NCBI RefSeq assembly: GCF_024641065.1
Contig: NZ_JAHEDV010000001.1
Location: 186,001 to 250,000, forward strand
Direction of reading: 5' to 3'
Source: Rhodoluna sp.
GTDB taxonomy: Bacteria > Actinomycetota > Actinomycetes > Actinomycetales > Microbacteriaceae
Length of the DNA: 64,000 nucleotides
The notes beneath the pieces were generated by a model. That model ran no database searches and was not told where the DNA came from. It saw nothing but the letters and a program-made list of their open reading frames with translations. The position numbers were made by a program, and so were the translations under genes. The stretch's first letter is position 1. Each line of letters starts with the position of its first letter. Below, in pieces: positions 18,928 through 26,652 of the stretch.

Positions 18928-20205
18928 TTAGCCCTTCCAAGACCAGCGTGGATCTGACTCGGAATAGGCATTCTCACCGTGCAGAACTAAGTCAACTCCG
19001 GCGATTTCATCCGTGCTCTTTACTCGGAAACCAATAGTTTTTTGGATTAGCCACCCAAGCGCATAGCTGATAACAAAGGCATAAACCAGAACAACTGCCA
19101 CACCGATAGCCTGCTTGCCGAGTTGCTCGAACCCAGCGCCAAGGAACGCACCAACACCGGTGCCAAAAAGGCCAATCCATAGGGTTCCAACAATTCCACC
19201 AACCAGGTGAATACCAACGACATCCAGCGAATCGTCGAAACCCAGTGTGTATTTCAACTCAATGGCTAGTGCGCAAACGACTCCCACAACGAGACCTAGG
19301 CAAAGAGCCCAAACAGGGTGAAGGTAGGCACAGCTAGGAGTGATTGCAACCAAGCCAGCTACGGCGCCAGAGGCTGCTCCAATTGAGGTCGGTTTCTTGT
19401 GTGCTACCTGTTCGTAAACAATCCAGCTAATCATTGCACCTACCGGAGCGGCCAAGGTGTTTATGAAAGCCAAGGATGCAACACCATCTGCCGCCAGTTG
19501 AGAGCCGGCGTTGAAGCCAAACCAGCCGAACCAAAGGATTGCAGCACCAATGAGGGTTAGTGGCACGTTGTGCGGCGCGTGCATGCCTTTGGTGAAGCCG
19601 AAGCGTTTTCCGAGAACCAGAGCCAGAGCAAGTGCCGATGCGCCAGATGCAACCTCAACAACTGTTCCACCAGCGAAGTCCATCACTCCTACGTTGTAGA
19701 CCAACCAACCGCCGTCGGTGATCTTTCCACCTTCGACAGTGAAGTTGAAGATCCAGCTGGCGACCGGAAAATAAACCAGCACCGCCCAAAAAGCACCAAA
19801 CAGCATCCATGAACCGAATTTTGCACGGTCAGCAATTGCACCAGAAATCAGGGCGACGGTAATGATAGCGAAGGTTCCCTGAAAACCAGCGAAACTCAGT
19901 TCGAAGCCATCTCCGCCTTTGGCCGCATCTAGGGCTGAATTCAGGAAAAGTTTGTCCAAATCTATCCCGAAAACACCGTCGAATCCGATGAACGTGCCGC
20001 TACCCGCAGAACTGAAACTTATGGCATAGCCGAAAACCACCCACATAAGACCGATTAGGCCGAGGGAACCGAAACTCATCATCATCATCGAGACAACACT
20101 CGATGCGCGAACCAACCCTCCATAGAAGAACGCCAGCCCAGGTGTCATGAATAACACAAGCGCGGAGCAAATAATGAGGAACATTGTGGTGTTCTGATGA
20201 ATCAT
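18928..20205 (-). CDS. amt: Ammonium transporter (Amt), second copy of a tandem pair
   Basis: Membrane channel for ammonium/ammonia. The 425 aa open with an N-terminal helix containing LVLFMTPGLAFFYGGLVR, carry the family signature DFAGGTVVEVASGASALALAL and the conserved HNVP and IHLVGGIVGT histidine regions, and show about eleven membrane segments. It is very similar in length and sequence to the Amt gene just upstream, indicating tandem duplication. No glnK or glnD follows, although amt-glnK-glnD is the usual actinobacterial order. A stable hairpin lies between the two copies. Confidence 0.95.
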   Translation of the reverse strand: MIHQNTTMFLIICSALVLFMTPGLAFFYGGLVRASSVVSMMMMSFGSLGLIGLMWVVFGYAISFSSAGSGTFIGFDGVFGIDLDKLFLNSALDAAKGGDGFELSFAGFQGTFAIITVALISGAIADRAKFGSWMLFGAFWAVLVYFPVASWIFNFTVEGGKITDGGWLVYNVGVMDFAGGTVVEVASGASALALALVLGKRFGFTKGMHAPHNVPLTLIGAAILWFGWFGFNAGSQLAADGVASLAFINTLAAPVGAMISWIVYEQVAHKKPTSIGAASGAVAGLVAITPSCAYLHPVWALCLGLVVGVVCALAIELKYTLGFDDSLDVVGIHLVGGIVGTLWIGLFGTGVGAFLGAGFEQLGKQAIGVAVVLVYAFVISYALGWLIQKTIGFRVKSTDEIAGVDLVLHGENAYSESDPRWSWKG

Positions 20206-20226
20206 TTGGAGCCCTTCTTTGAAACG

Positions 20227-20264
20227 CGCTAAAAGGAGAGACCTTACGGCCTCTCCTTTTAGCG
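20227..20264 (-). terminator. Long hairpin between the tandem amt genes
   Basis: A 17-position stem (20227-20243 with 20248-20264, one A/C mismatch, TTAC loop) that starts 10 bases after the first amt stop codon. The stem contains the T-rich 3' side but no long T run follows it. It probably acts as a partial terminator or RNA-stability element that sets the ratio of the two transporters. Confidence 0.6.
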
Positions 20265-20273
20265 ACTAACTAT

Positions 20274-21542
20274 TTAGCCGCGGTCTGCACCGAATGCATA
20301 GGCTTCTTCACCGTGAACAACGGTGTCGATGCCTGCAATTTCGTCTTCTGCCTTCACACGGAAGCCCATGGTCTTTTCGACGATGAATCCGATGATAAGA
20401 GCCATCACGAAGCTGTAGACCAAGACGGCTGCGGCTCCAAGAGCCTGAGCTCCAAATTGGTGCCAGCCGAAGCCGAATGCTGCGCCAACTCCGTTGCCGA
20501 AGATACCGATGAACAATGTACCGATGATGCCACCGACTAGGTGGATACCTACTACGTCAAGCGAGTCGTCGAAACCAAGGCTGAACTTTAGGTCGACAGC
20601 TAGCGCACAAGCGGCACCGGCGATGAGACCAAGCAGAATCGCATACATTGGGTCAAGCACTGCACAAGCCGGAGTGATGGCCACAAGACCAGCCACAGCG
20701 CCTGAACCAGCACCGATTGAGGTTGCTTTTCCGTGCTTGAACTTCTCAACAAGGATCCAGCCCAACATTGCAGCTGCTGGAGCAGCAAGAGTGTTGATGA
20801 ATGCGATTGAAGCGATGCCATCGGCAGCTAGCTCTGAACCTGCGTTGAAGCCGAACCAACCGAACCATAGCAAAGAGACACCAAGCAGAGTTAGTGGCAC
20901 GTTGTGAGGCTGGGTGATTCCTTTGCTGAAGCCGAAGCGCTTGCCTAGCACGATAGCAAGTGCAAGACCTGCTGCACCCGCATTGATGTGAACCGCGGTA
21001 CCACCGGCGAAGTCAATTACACCTAGGCCATAAACAATCCAGCCACCGTCAACAACTTTTCCATCTTCTAGAGTGAAGTTGAAAACCCAGTTAGCCACCG
21101 GGAAGTAGACGATAGTTGCCCAAAGGCCCGCGAAGACCATCCATGCACCAAACTTTGCACGGTCAGCGATAGCACCTGAAATAAGTGCCACGGTGATGAT
21201 TGCAAAGGTTGCCTGGAAAGCTACGAACGCCATTGACGGGAATGCTCCGGTTGGGGCCGCTGCATCAGCAACCTGAGCCTCGAGTCCCAAGAATGAAGTG
21301 TCAATACCGAACCAACCGTCGATACCAACGAAGCCTTCAGTACCTCCGTTAGCAAATGCGATTGCATAACCGTAAAGCACCCAAAGCACCGCGATAAGCC
21401 CGAGGGAGCCGAAGCTGAGCATCATCATGCTGACAACGCTCTTGGCCTTGACCATACCGCCATAGAAGAACGCCAAGCCTGGCGTCATAAGCAGCACTAG
21501 AGCTGCTGAAATTAGGACGAATGCTGTGTTTCCTTGATCCAC
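20274..21542 (-). CDS. amt: Ammonium transporter (Amt), first copy of a tandem pair
   Basis: Ammonium channel of 422 aa with AALVLLMTPGLAFFYGGMVKAK, the signature DFAGGTAVHINAGAAGLALAI and the IHLVGGIIGT region. I place the start at the GTG at 21542, eight or nine bases after an AGAGAGG ribosome binding site; a longer reading to 21617 adds 25 residues that run through the promoter. Upstream lie a GlnR-like box and a palindrome at the probable transcription start, so expression is likely induced by nitrogen limitation. Confidence 0.95.
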   Translation of the reverse strand: MDQGNTAFVLISAALVLLMTPGLAFFYGGMVKAKSVVSMMMLSFGSLGLIAVLWVLYGYAIAFANGGTEGFVGIDGWFGIDTSFLGLEAQVADAAAPTGAFPSMAFVAFQATFAIITVALISGAIADRAKFGAWMVFAGLWATIVYFPVANWVFNFTLEDGKVVDGGWIVYGLGVIDFAGGTAVHINAGAAGLALAIVLGKRFGFSKGITQPHNVPLTLLGVSLLWFGWFGFNAGSELAADGIASIAFINTLAAPAAAMLGWILVEKFKHGKATSIGAGSGAVAGLVAITPACAVLDPMYAILLGLIAGAACALAVDLKFSLGFDDSLDVVGIHLVGGIIGTLFIGIFGNGVGAAFGFGWHQFGAQALGAAAVLVYSFVMALIIGFIVEKTMGFRVKAEDEIAGIDTVVHGEEAYAFGADRG

Positions 21543-21573
21543 TTGTTTGCCTCTCTCTAAGTAAACAAATTGG

Positions 21574-21592
21574 CACCAAGATTGGCTTGGTG
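21574..21592. promoter_or_regulatory. Perfect inverted repeat at the probable amt transcription start
   Basis: CACCAAG-ATTGG-CTTGGTG, a 7-bp perfect inverted repeat with 5-base spacing. On the minus strand it begins next to the likely -10 TATTGT (21598-21593), so it covers the expected start point. It could be an operator or, less likely, a leader hairpin. Confidence 0.45.
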
Positions 21593-21617
21593 ACAATAGA
21601 GAGTTTGACGCACTCAA

Positions 21618-21655
21618 GTTTCGGGAGTTAGCCCAGAATGTTTCGTGTTTGTAAA
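21618..21655 (-). promoter_or_regulatory. GlnR-like box upstream of the amt operon
   Basis: Read on the minus strand: TTTAC (21655-21651), six bases, GAAAC (21644-21640), six bases, GGCTA (21633-21629), six bases, GAAAC (21622-21618). This is the spacing of the actinobacterial GlnR box gTnAC-n6-GaAAC-n6-gTnAC-n6-GaAAC, with both GAAAC elements perfect, the first a-site 4/5 and the second a-site poor. It lies just upstream of the probable -10. Confidence 0.6.
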
Positions 21656-21663
21656 ACGTGAAG

Positions 21664-22665
21664 CTAACTCGTCATTGCGCCAATACGCGAGACGGCACGA
21701 AGGTACTTCTTTCGGTAGCCGCCTGAAAGATAGGAATCGGCAAAGGCTTCAGTAAGAGCGATACCGGTGGCACGAATGCGAATCTGCGCCTCATAAGCTC
21801 GGTCTACGAACGAAACGAAGCGCAAAGCATCAACCTGGTCAGTCAACACGTAGGCATTTTCGATTCCCAGAAATTCAACAGACTCAAGCAAGAGCCCGTA
21901 TCGACTTGGATGAATAGTTCCAAGGTGCTTCAGCAATACCGAGAAATCGTTCACAGCTGTCTTGTCGTGCGCGCCAGTCTGCAACCACTCGGATAATTCG
22001 TGCGCACTGAAAATCTTCGGTTCGATAGTGGTTGGTCGGTGACGGTGATCTTCACCATCGATTCGCACCATCTCGAAACGATCGGCGATACCGAGAATCT
22101 CTCTTGCAAAATCGGCTGCAGCAAATCTGCCTTCACCCAGGGCATTTGGTGGCGTATTACTAGTTGCGGCAAAGCGAACGCCGCCTTTTGCTAATTCATT
22201 CAGCAATCTCGACATCATCATCGTGTCACCCGGGTCATCGAGCTCAAATTCATCTATGCAGACCAACTCAAACTTTGCAAGGGCCTTTACCGCTTCGGCA
22301 AAGCCCAAGGCACCAATCAGTGAAGTGTAGGCAATAAAGCTTCCGAAAACTTTGCGCCCTTTGAAACCATGCCAAATTCCCGCCAAAAGGTGAGTTTTAC
22401 CAACACCGAATCCGCCATCCAAATAAATCCCTGGAGCCAAAGGCTCAGGCTTCGCGAATAACCTGCGAGTGGATTTCTCGCCAATGAAGGCTTTTGCACG
22501 ATTAAGCGCAAAAGCTTGACTGTCATATTCAGCGTGAGGGAGGTAATTATTGAGGCTTGCAAGGGCAAATTCGCGTGGAGGCACTAATTCCGCAAGTAAA
22601 TCAGCAACCGATGGGTTCGGAAATACTTTCGTCAGGTCTATAAATGTGCCAGATACGGTTGCCAA
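21664..22665 (-). CDS. zapE: ZapE/AFG1-like cell division ATPase
   Basis: P-loop ATPase of the AFG1/ZapE family, which in proteobacteria acts on the FtsZ ring; its job in actinobacteria is less certain. The 333 aa have Walker A GGFGVGKT at 84-91, Walker B LVCIDEFELDDPGD at about 132-145 and the sensor AATSNTPP. The start is a TTG with an AGGTAA ribosome binding site. It is divergent from the sulfurtransferase gene. Confidence 0.88.
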   Translation of the reverse strand: MATVSGTFIDLTKVFPNPSVADLLAELVPPREFALASLNNYLPHAEYDSQAFALNRAKAFIGEKSTRRLFAKPEPLAPGIYLDGGFGVGKTHLLAGIWHGFKGRKVFGSFIAYTSLIGALGFAEAVKALAKFELVCIDEFELDDPGDTMMMSRLLNELAKGGVRFAATSNTPPNALGEGRFAAADFAREILGIADRFEMVRIDGEDHRHRPTTIEPKIFSAHELSEWLQTGAHDKTAVNDFSVLLKHLGTIHPSRYGLLLESVEFLGIENAYVLTDQVDALRFVSFVDRAYEAQIRIRATGIALTEAFADSYLSGGYRKKYLRAVSRIGAMTS

Positions 22666-22680
22666 TTATTACCTATCGGT

Positions 22681-22708
22681 TTGTGCTTCAGCTTTTGCAA
22701 GTTAATCT
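22681..22708 (+). promoter_or_regulatory. Candidate promoter of the sulfurtransferase/sufE operon
   Basis: TTGTGC (22681-22686), 16-base spacer, TAATCT (22703-22708), about 48 bases before the ATG of the sulfurtransferase gene. The -35 match is partial. Confidence 0.4.
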
Positions 22709-22755
22709 AGAAGGAGTCTTCGCTTAGAAGTCTAATTAAGCAGCGGGAGTCATCG

Positions 22756-23655
22756 ATGCCAATCGAAATCGAATCAAATGCAAAGTTTGCCGAGTATGCA
22801 GACCCTTCGACCCTAGTTTCAACCGAATGGTTGCAAAATCACCTAGGCAAGGACGGCTTGGTAGTTCTCGAGAGCGATGAGGACGTTCTCCTTTATGAAA
22901 TTGGTCACATTCCTTCTGCTCGCAAGATTGACTGGTTCACAGAGCTAAATGACGCGGTTTTGCGCGATTACCTTACAGCCGAGGATTTCTCAAAGCTCCT
23001 TAGCGAAAAAGGCATCAAGCGAGACGACACTGTGGTTATTTATGGCGACAAGAGCAATTGGTGGGCAGCATACGCGCTTTGGGTATTCAAATTGTTCGGT
23101 CACCCAGATGTTCGCTTGCTTGACGGGGGGCGAGATGCCTGGATCGCTGAAGGTCGCGAACTGACCCGCGAAGTGGAAGCTGTAGTTCCAACTGATTACC
23201 CGGTTGTTCTCCGCGATGACTCAAAGATTCGTGCGTTTCGTGACGACGTGCTTGCGCACATTGGCCAAGCGATGATCGATGTGCGATCTCCTGAGGAATA
23301 CACCGGTGAGCGCACGCACATGCCGGCTTACCCAGATGAGGGCGCGCTTCGCGGCGGTCATATTCCTGGGGCAAGGTCTGTACCTTGGTCGCGAGCGGCT
23401 GGCGAAAACGGCGTTTTCAAGTCACGCGCAGAGCTAGAAGCAATTTACTTGGGCGAGGCCGAACTAAAGAATGGCGAAGATGTTATCGCTTATTGCCGAA
23501 TTGGTGAGCGCTCTAGTCACACCTGGTTCGTATTGAAATACTTGCTCGGCTTCGCGACAGTAAGAAACTATGACGGTTCTTGGACTGAGTGGGGCAGCCT
23601 AGTTGGTGTTCCTATCGTGAAGGGCGCTGCCCCCGGCGCGCTGAGTGAGAGATAG
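22756..23655 (+). CDS. Thiosulfate/3-mercaptopyruvate sulfurtransferase
   Basis: Two-domain rhodanese that transfers sulfane sulfur from thiosulfate or mercaptopyruvate. In 299 aa the inactive N-terminal rhodanese domain (about 15-135) carries [14 protein letters not shown], and the catalytic C-terminal domain has the active-site loop C247-RIGERS, which in this family suits thiosulfate. A GGGAGT ribosome binding site precedes the ATG. The next gene, sufE, starts two bases after the stop codon, so sulfur may be passed to SufE; this pairing is common in Microbacteriaceae. Confidence 0.92.
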   Translation: MPIEIESNAKFAEYADPSTLVSTEWLQNHLGKDGLVVLESDEDVLLYEIGHIPSARKIDWFTELNDAVLRDYLTAEDFSKLLSEKGIKRDDTVVIYGDKSNWWAAYALWVFKLFGHPDVRLLDGGRDAWIAEGRELTREVEAVVPTDYPVVLRDDSKIRAFRDDVLAHIGQAMIDVRSPEEYTGERTHMPAYPDEGALRGGHIPGARSVPWSRAAGENGVFKSRAELEAIYLGEAELKNGEDVIAYCRIGERSSHTWFVLKYLLGFATVRNYDGSWTEWGSLVGVPIVKGAAPGALSER

Positions 23656-23657
23656 TT

Positions 23658-24077
23658 TTGCAGGCTCTCGAAGAGATCGTTGAAGATTTCAACGCACTCG
23701 GCCTCAAAGACCGACTAAACCTCCTCTTGGAGTTCTCGGATGCTTTGCCCGAACTGCCAGAGCGATATGCGTCTCACCCAGACCTTTTTGAGCGCGTAGA
23801 GGAATGCCAATCTCCTGTCTTTCTTTTTGTCGAAGTCGATCAAGACGACATCGTTAGCCTCTTCTTTACAGCACCCGCTGAAGCACCGACCACTCGCGGC
23901 TTTGCCAGTATTTTGAAATCTGCTCTAGACGGTCACTCAGTGCGCGAAGTACTCGAAGTTGATGACGACTTTCCTTCCAAAATTGGTTTGTCAGACGCTG
24001 TCTCTCCGCTTCGTATGCGAGGCATGCGAGCTATGCTCGCGCGCATCAAACGTCAGGTCAAAGAAAAGTCACACTAA
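23658..24077 (+). CDS. sufE: SufE-family sulfur acceptor protein
   Basis: A 139 aa SufE protein, which accepts persulfide sulfur from a donor and passes it on for iron-sulfur or other sulfur chemistry. The acceptor cysteine is C50 in VEECQSPVFLF, and the C-terminal LSPLRMRGMRAML region is the usual SufE end. The start is TTG, two bases after the sulfurtransferase stop. No sufS or sufBCD gene is in the window; the likely donor is the rhodanese next to it. Confidence 0.9.
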   Translation: MQALEEIVEDFNALGLKDRLNLLLEFSDALPELPERYASHPDLFERVEECQSPVFLFVEVDQDDIVSLFFTAPAEAPTTRGFASILKSALDGHSVREVLEVDDDFPSKIGLSDAVSPLRMRGMRAMLARIKRQVKEKSH

Positions 24078-24078
24078 C

Positions 24079-24777
24079 GTGGCCTTATCAAATGGCAGAG
24101 ATCTATACGAGTCAATTGCGAGCCAATTGACTCATGGTTGGAATGTAATTCACGCTTTCGCTCCCGGATACACATCTATTGGCGAGGACCAGACCTCGAA
24201 GTCGATTGGAAACGAATTCGACAGGAACTTTCTCATAGAGATGCGCAGGCACTCGGATGCAATAGTGACAACCGGCAAAACCGCTATAGCCGAGAATTAC
24301 CGTTCATCAAAGTTCGCAACAGTTTCGGTACTTAGCGAAAACTTCGACTTCAAAAACTCCAACCTTGCTAGTCGCTCCCCCGAGCTGAATCTCTTGTTCA
24401 CTCACCGGGGTTCAGTGGCTGACTTAGTCAACCAAGACGAAACAGTCGTTCGGAAAGTACTGCTAAACACTGCACAGGAGCCATTTGAACAAATCAAAAT
24501 ATGTCTATCTGAAACCGTACCGACAAAACTACTTTTCGAGGGTGGACTAACTTCACTTAGACAGCTTCTGACGAGCCAGACTCAAGTAAGAGTTTTCTTC
24601 ACACTCCTAAATGAAACAGGCGTTCACGCAGAACGCGTTACGAGAGATTTGTCAGATTTATTGAGCACACAATTAGAACTGCTTTCGATTCACACAGACG
24701 ATAGAAATACTTACCTTGTGCTTGATACAGGAACCTCTAGCGGCGTGGCAACGGACGGTGGCCAACACGTTGCATAA
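24079..24777 (+). CDS. RibD C-terminal-like reductase domain protein
   Basis: A 232 aa protein resembling the stand-alone RibD_C / dihydrofolate-reductase-like fold, mainly by SDAIVTTGKTAIAENYR and the KLLFEGGLTSLRQLL stretch (the EGG...L motif binds NADPH in that family). Similarity is moderate and the substrate is unknown; it need not take part in riboflavin synthesis. I start it at a GTG one base after the sufE stop; a longer reading from 23959 would overlap sufE heavily. It seems to be the third gene of the sulfurtransferase-sufE unit. Confidence 0.7.
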   Translation: MALSNGRDLYESIASQLTHGWNVIHAFAPGYTSIGEDQTSKSIGNEFDRNFLIEMRRHSDAIVTTGKTAIAENYRSSKFATVSVLSENFDFKNSNLASRSPELNLLFTHRGSVADLVNQDETVVRKVLLNTAQEPFEQIKICLSETVPTKLLFEGGLTSLRQLLTSQTQVRVFFTLLNETGVHAERVTRDLSDLLSTQLELLSIHTDDRNTYLVLDTGTSSGVATDGGQHVA

Positions 24778-24787
24778 CCTTAGATAG
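24775..24787 (+). promoter_or_regulatory. Leaderless -10 element of the DUF3000 gene
   Basis: TAACCT at 24775-24780, then seven bases, then ATG at 24788. The first three bases of the hexamer are also the TAA stop codon of the preceding gene. Confidence 0.4.
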
Positions 24788-25375
24788 ATGTTTGAATTTG
24801 AAGCCCCAACGGCCGCCTCGACCGAATTTCTGCTAGCACTCGAGTCGCTCAAACATGCTTCAATTCGGGATGAATTGATCGTCGATCAGATCGATGCGCC
24901 GGCAAATATCGGCACCAACGCTATTGCTTTCGCCGCCGACATCAGATCTTCAGTGGTTTCCGGACACAACGATCTTGGAACCGGGCGCTTTGTTCTAGTT
25001 TGGGAACCAGTTCAACTAGAAGCCTGGCGCTCTAATTTTCGCGTAATTTCATTTGCCAAATCACCGCTTGAAACAAACATCGGAGACGACGAGCGTATTG
25101 CCGACGTTGCCTGGGCGTGGCTAAACGAATCATTGAATTTTCGAGGGGCCACTTTTGAAGCCCCGGCGGGCACGGTGACAAGAATAAATTCCTCTGGCTT
25201 CGGTAGTCTCAGTGGTCAAAGCGATCATGCCGAGCTCGAAATGAGAGTTTCTTGGTCACCGCTATCAAGTCAGGCTGAGCGTCATTTCGAGGCGTGGCAA
25301 GACCTTGTTTGTATTCTTTCTGGATTGCCATTGCTACCAACCGGTGTTTCATCGGGCAAATTTGGTGCTAGATGA
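24788..25375 (+). CDS. DUF3000 family protein
   Basis: A 195 aa protein matching the actinobacterial DUF3000 family, with the conserved block GTGRFVLVWEP...EAWRSNFRVISFAK (about 65-90) and DVAWAWLNESL. The function is not known. Its stop codon overlaps the start of the RNase D gene (ATGA), and the order DUF3000, RNase D, dxs is conserved in many actinobacteria, although here dxs faces the other way. Confidence 0.85.
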   Translation: MFEFEAPTAASTEFLLALESLKHASIRDELIVDQIDAPANIGTNAIAFAADIRSSVVSGHNDLGTGRFVLVWEPVQLEAWRSNFRVISFAKSPLETNIGDDERIADVAWAWLNESLNFRGATFEAPAGTVTRINSSGFGSLSGQSDHAELEMRVSWSPLSSQAERHFEAWQDLVCILSGLPLLPTGVSSGKFGAR

Positions 25376-26652
25376 GTAAAGAGTCCACCGCTAACAACCA
25401 CTCCGAAGAAGTCGAGGCAGTTTTGCCGCTTTTGGCTAAACCCCGCGCCAGCGAAATATCTCTAGTAGAGACGACAGACCAATTGAGGTCTGCAATTGCT
25501 ATCCTCAAGAATTTCCCAGGACCATTCGCGCTCGATGCCGAAAGAGCATCCGGCTTCAAGTACTCTCAACGTGCTTACCTAATTCAGGTGCATCGCAGAG
25601 GTTCACCTATCTTCCTGATTGATCCAATTTCAATCAGCCCTACTAGCGATCTCGCGGATTTCACTGAACTGGCAGATTTGCTTTCTTCTGACATTTGGAT
25701 TCTTCACGCCGCAACGCAGGACATTCCTTGTCTGAGCGAACTTGGACTTGTGCCAACGAGCGTTTTCGACACTGAACTTGGCTCCCGCATCGCCGGCCTT
25801 GAACGTGTTGGACTCTCAGCAGTAACTGAAAAGCTCCTCGGTTTGCGGTTAGCAAAGGAACACTCGGCGGTTGACTGGAGCACTAGGCCACTTAGATCTG
25901 ACTGGCTTAATTACGCAGCTCTGGATGTCGATGTCTTGCCAGACCTGCACGAAGCAGTTGCTGAAGTGCTCGTGGCCGAGAACAAAATTGACTGGGCATC
26001 GCAAGAGTTTGATCATGTGGCTAAATTCAAGGCCAAGAGCCCGAATCCAGAAAAGTGGCGTGCAATGTCAGGTCTTCACGAAGTGAAAGATTCAACAAAG
26101 CTAGCAATTGCTAAGGCCGTTTGGACTGCCCGTGAACAACTGGCACAAAAGCTTGATGTTTCGCCTGGTCGCCTAATTCCAGATGCATCTATCGTTGCTG
26201 TAGCGAGAGACACTCCAAGGTCGCGTCCTGAACTGTCGTCGATGAAATCATTCGCCGGACGTGCATCTCGGTCGTACATTGACACCTGGTGGGGTGCAGT
26301 TCAAGCGGGCTATTCAGACAGAAACCCGCCGCCGGTTCGTGTTAAATCAGAGGGTATACCCAATCATCGAACTTGGCCGAGTAGGTTTCCTGAAGCTCAC
26401 GCTCGTCTTGTGCAATGCCGGGAGTTGATTTCAGCTCGTGCGACTGAGTTGAACTTGCCTCAAGAGAATCTAATTACTCCAGACTTCATAAGGACTCTCT
26501 GCTGGCAACCACCAGTGGAAATTTCAGAATCAGCCGTTGCCGGTGAGCTTGCGAAACTTGGTGCCCGAGAGTGGCAAATCAACGAGGTTACTCAGTTGTT
26601 GATTGAAGGTCTAGCCGCAGTTCCAGTGCCAACTTCAACAGACTTGGCGTGA
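25372..26652 (+). CDS. Ribonuclease D-like 3'-5' exonuclease with HRDC domain
   Basis: A 426 aa DEDD-family exonuclease, likely acting on structured RNA ends. The first acidic motif is D55-A-E57 in FALDAERAS; the second lies around DIWILHAATQDIPCL and the third around DWLNYAALDVDVLP. An HRDC nucleic-acid-binding domain covers about 235-310. It starts with ATGA overlap with the DUF3000 gene. Its last 61 bases overlap the 3' end of the convergent dxs gene, which is unusually long for a tail-to-tail overlap. Confidence 0.9.
   Translation: MSKESTANNHSEEVEAVLPLLAKPRASEISLVETTDQLRSAIAILKNFPGPFALDAERASGFKYSQRAYLIQVHRRGSPIFLIDPISISPTSDLADFTELADLLSSDIWILHAATQDIPCLSELGLVPTSVFDTELGSRIAGLERVGLSAVTEKLLGLRLAKEHSAVDWSTRPLRSDWLNYAALDVDVLPDLHEAVAEVLVAENKIDWASQEFDHVAKFKAKSPNPEKWRAMSGLHEVKDSTKLAIAKAVWTAREQLAQKLDVSPGRLIPDASIVAVARDTPRSRPELSSMKSFAGRASRSYIDTWWGAVQAGYSDRNPPPVRVKSEGIPNHRTWPSRFPEAHARLVQCRELISARATELNLPQENLITPDFIRTLCWQPPVEISESAVAGELAKLGAREWQINEVTQLLIEGLAAVPVPTSTDLA

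Noticed and set aside
21543-21617. 25-residue N-terminal extension of the first Amt protein
   Set aside because: It would run through the promoter and palindrome; the GTG at 21542 has a good ribosome binding site and gives a length equal to the second copy.
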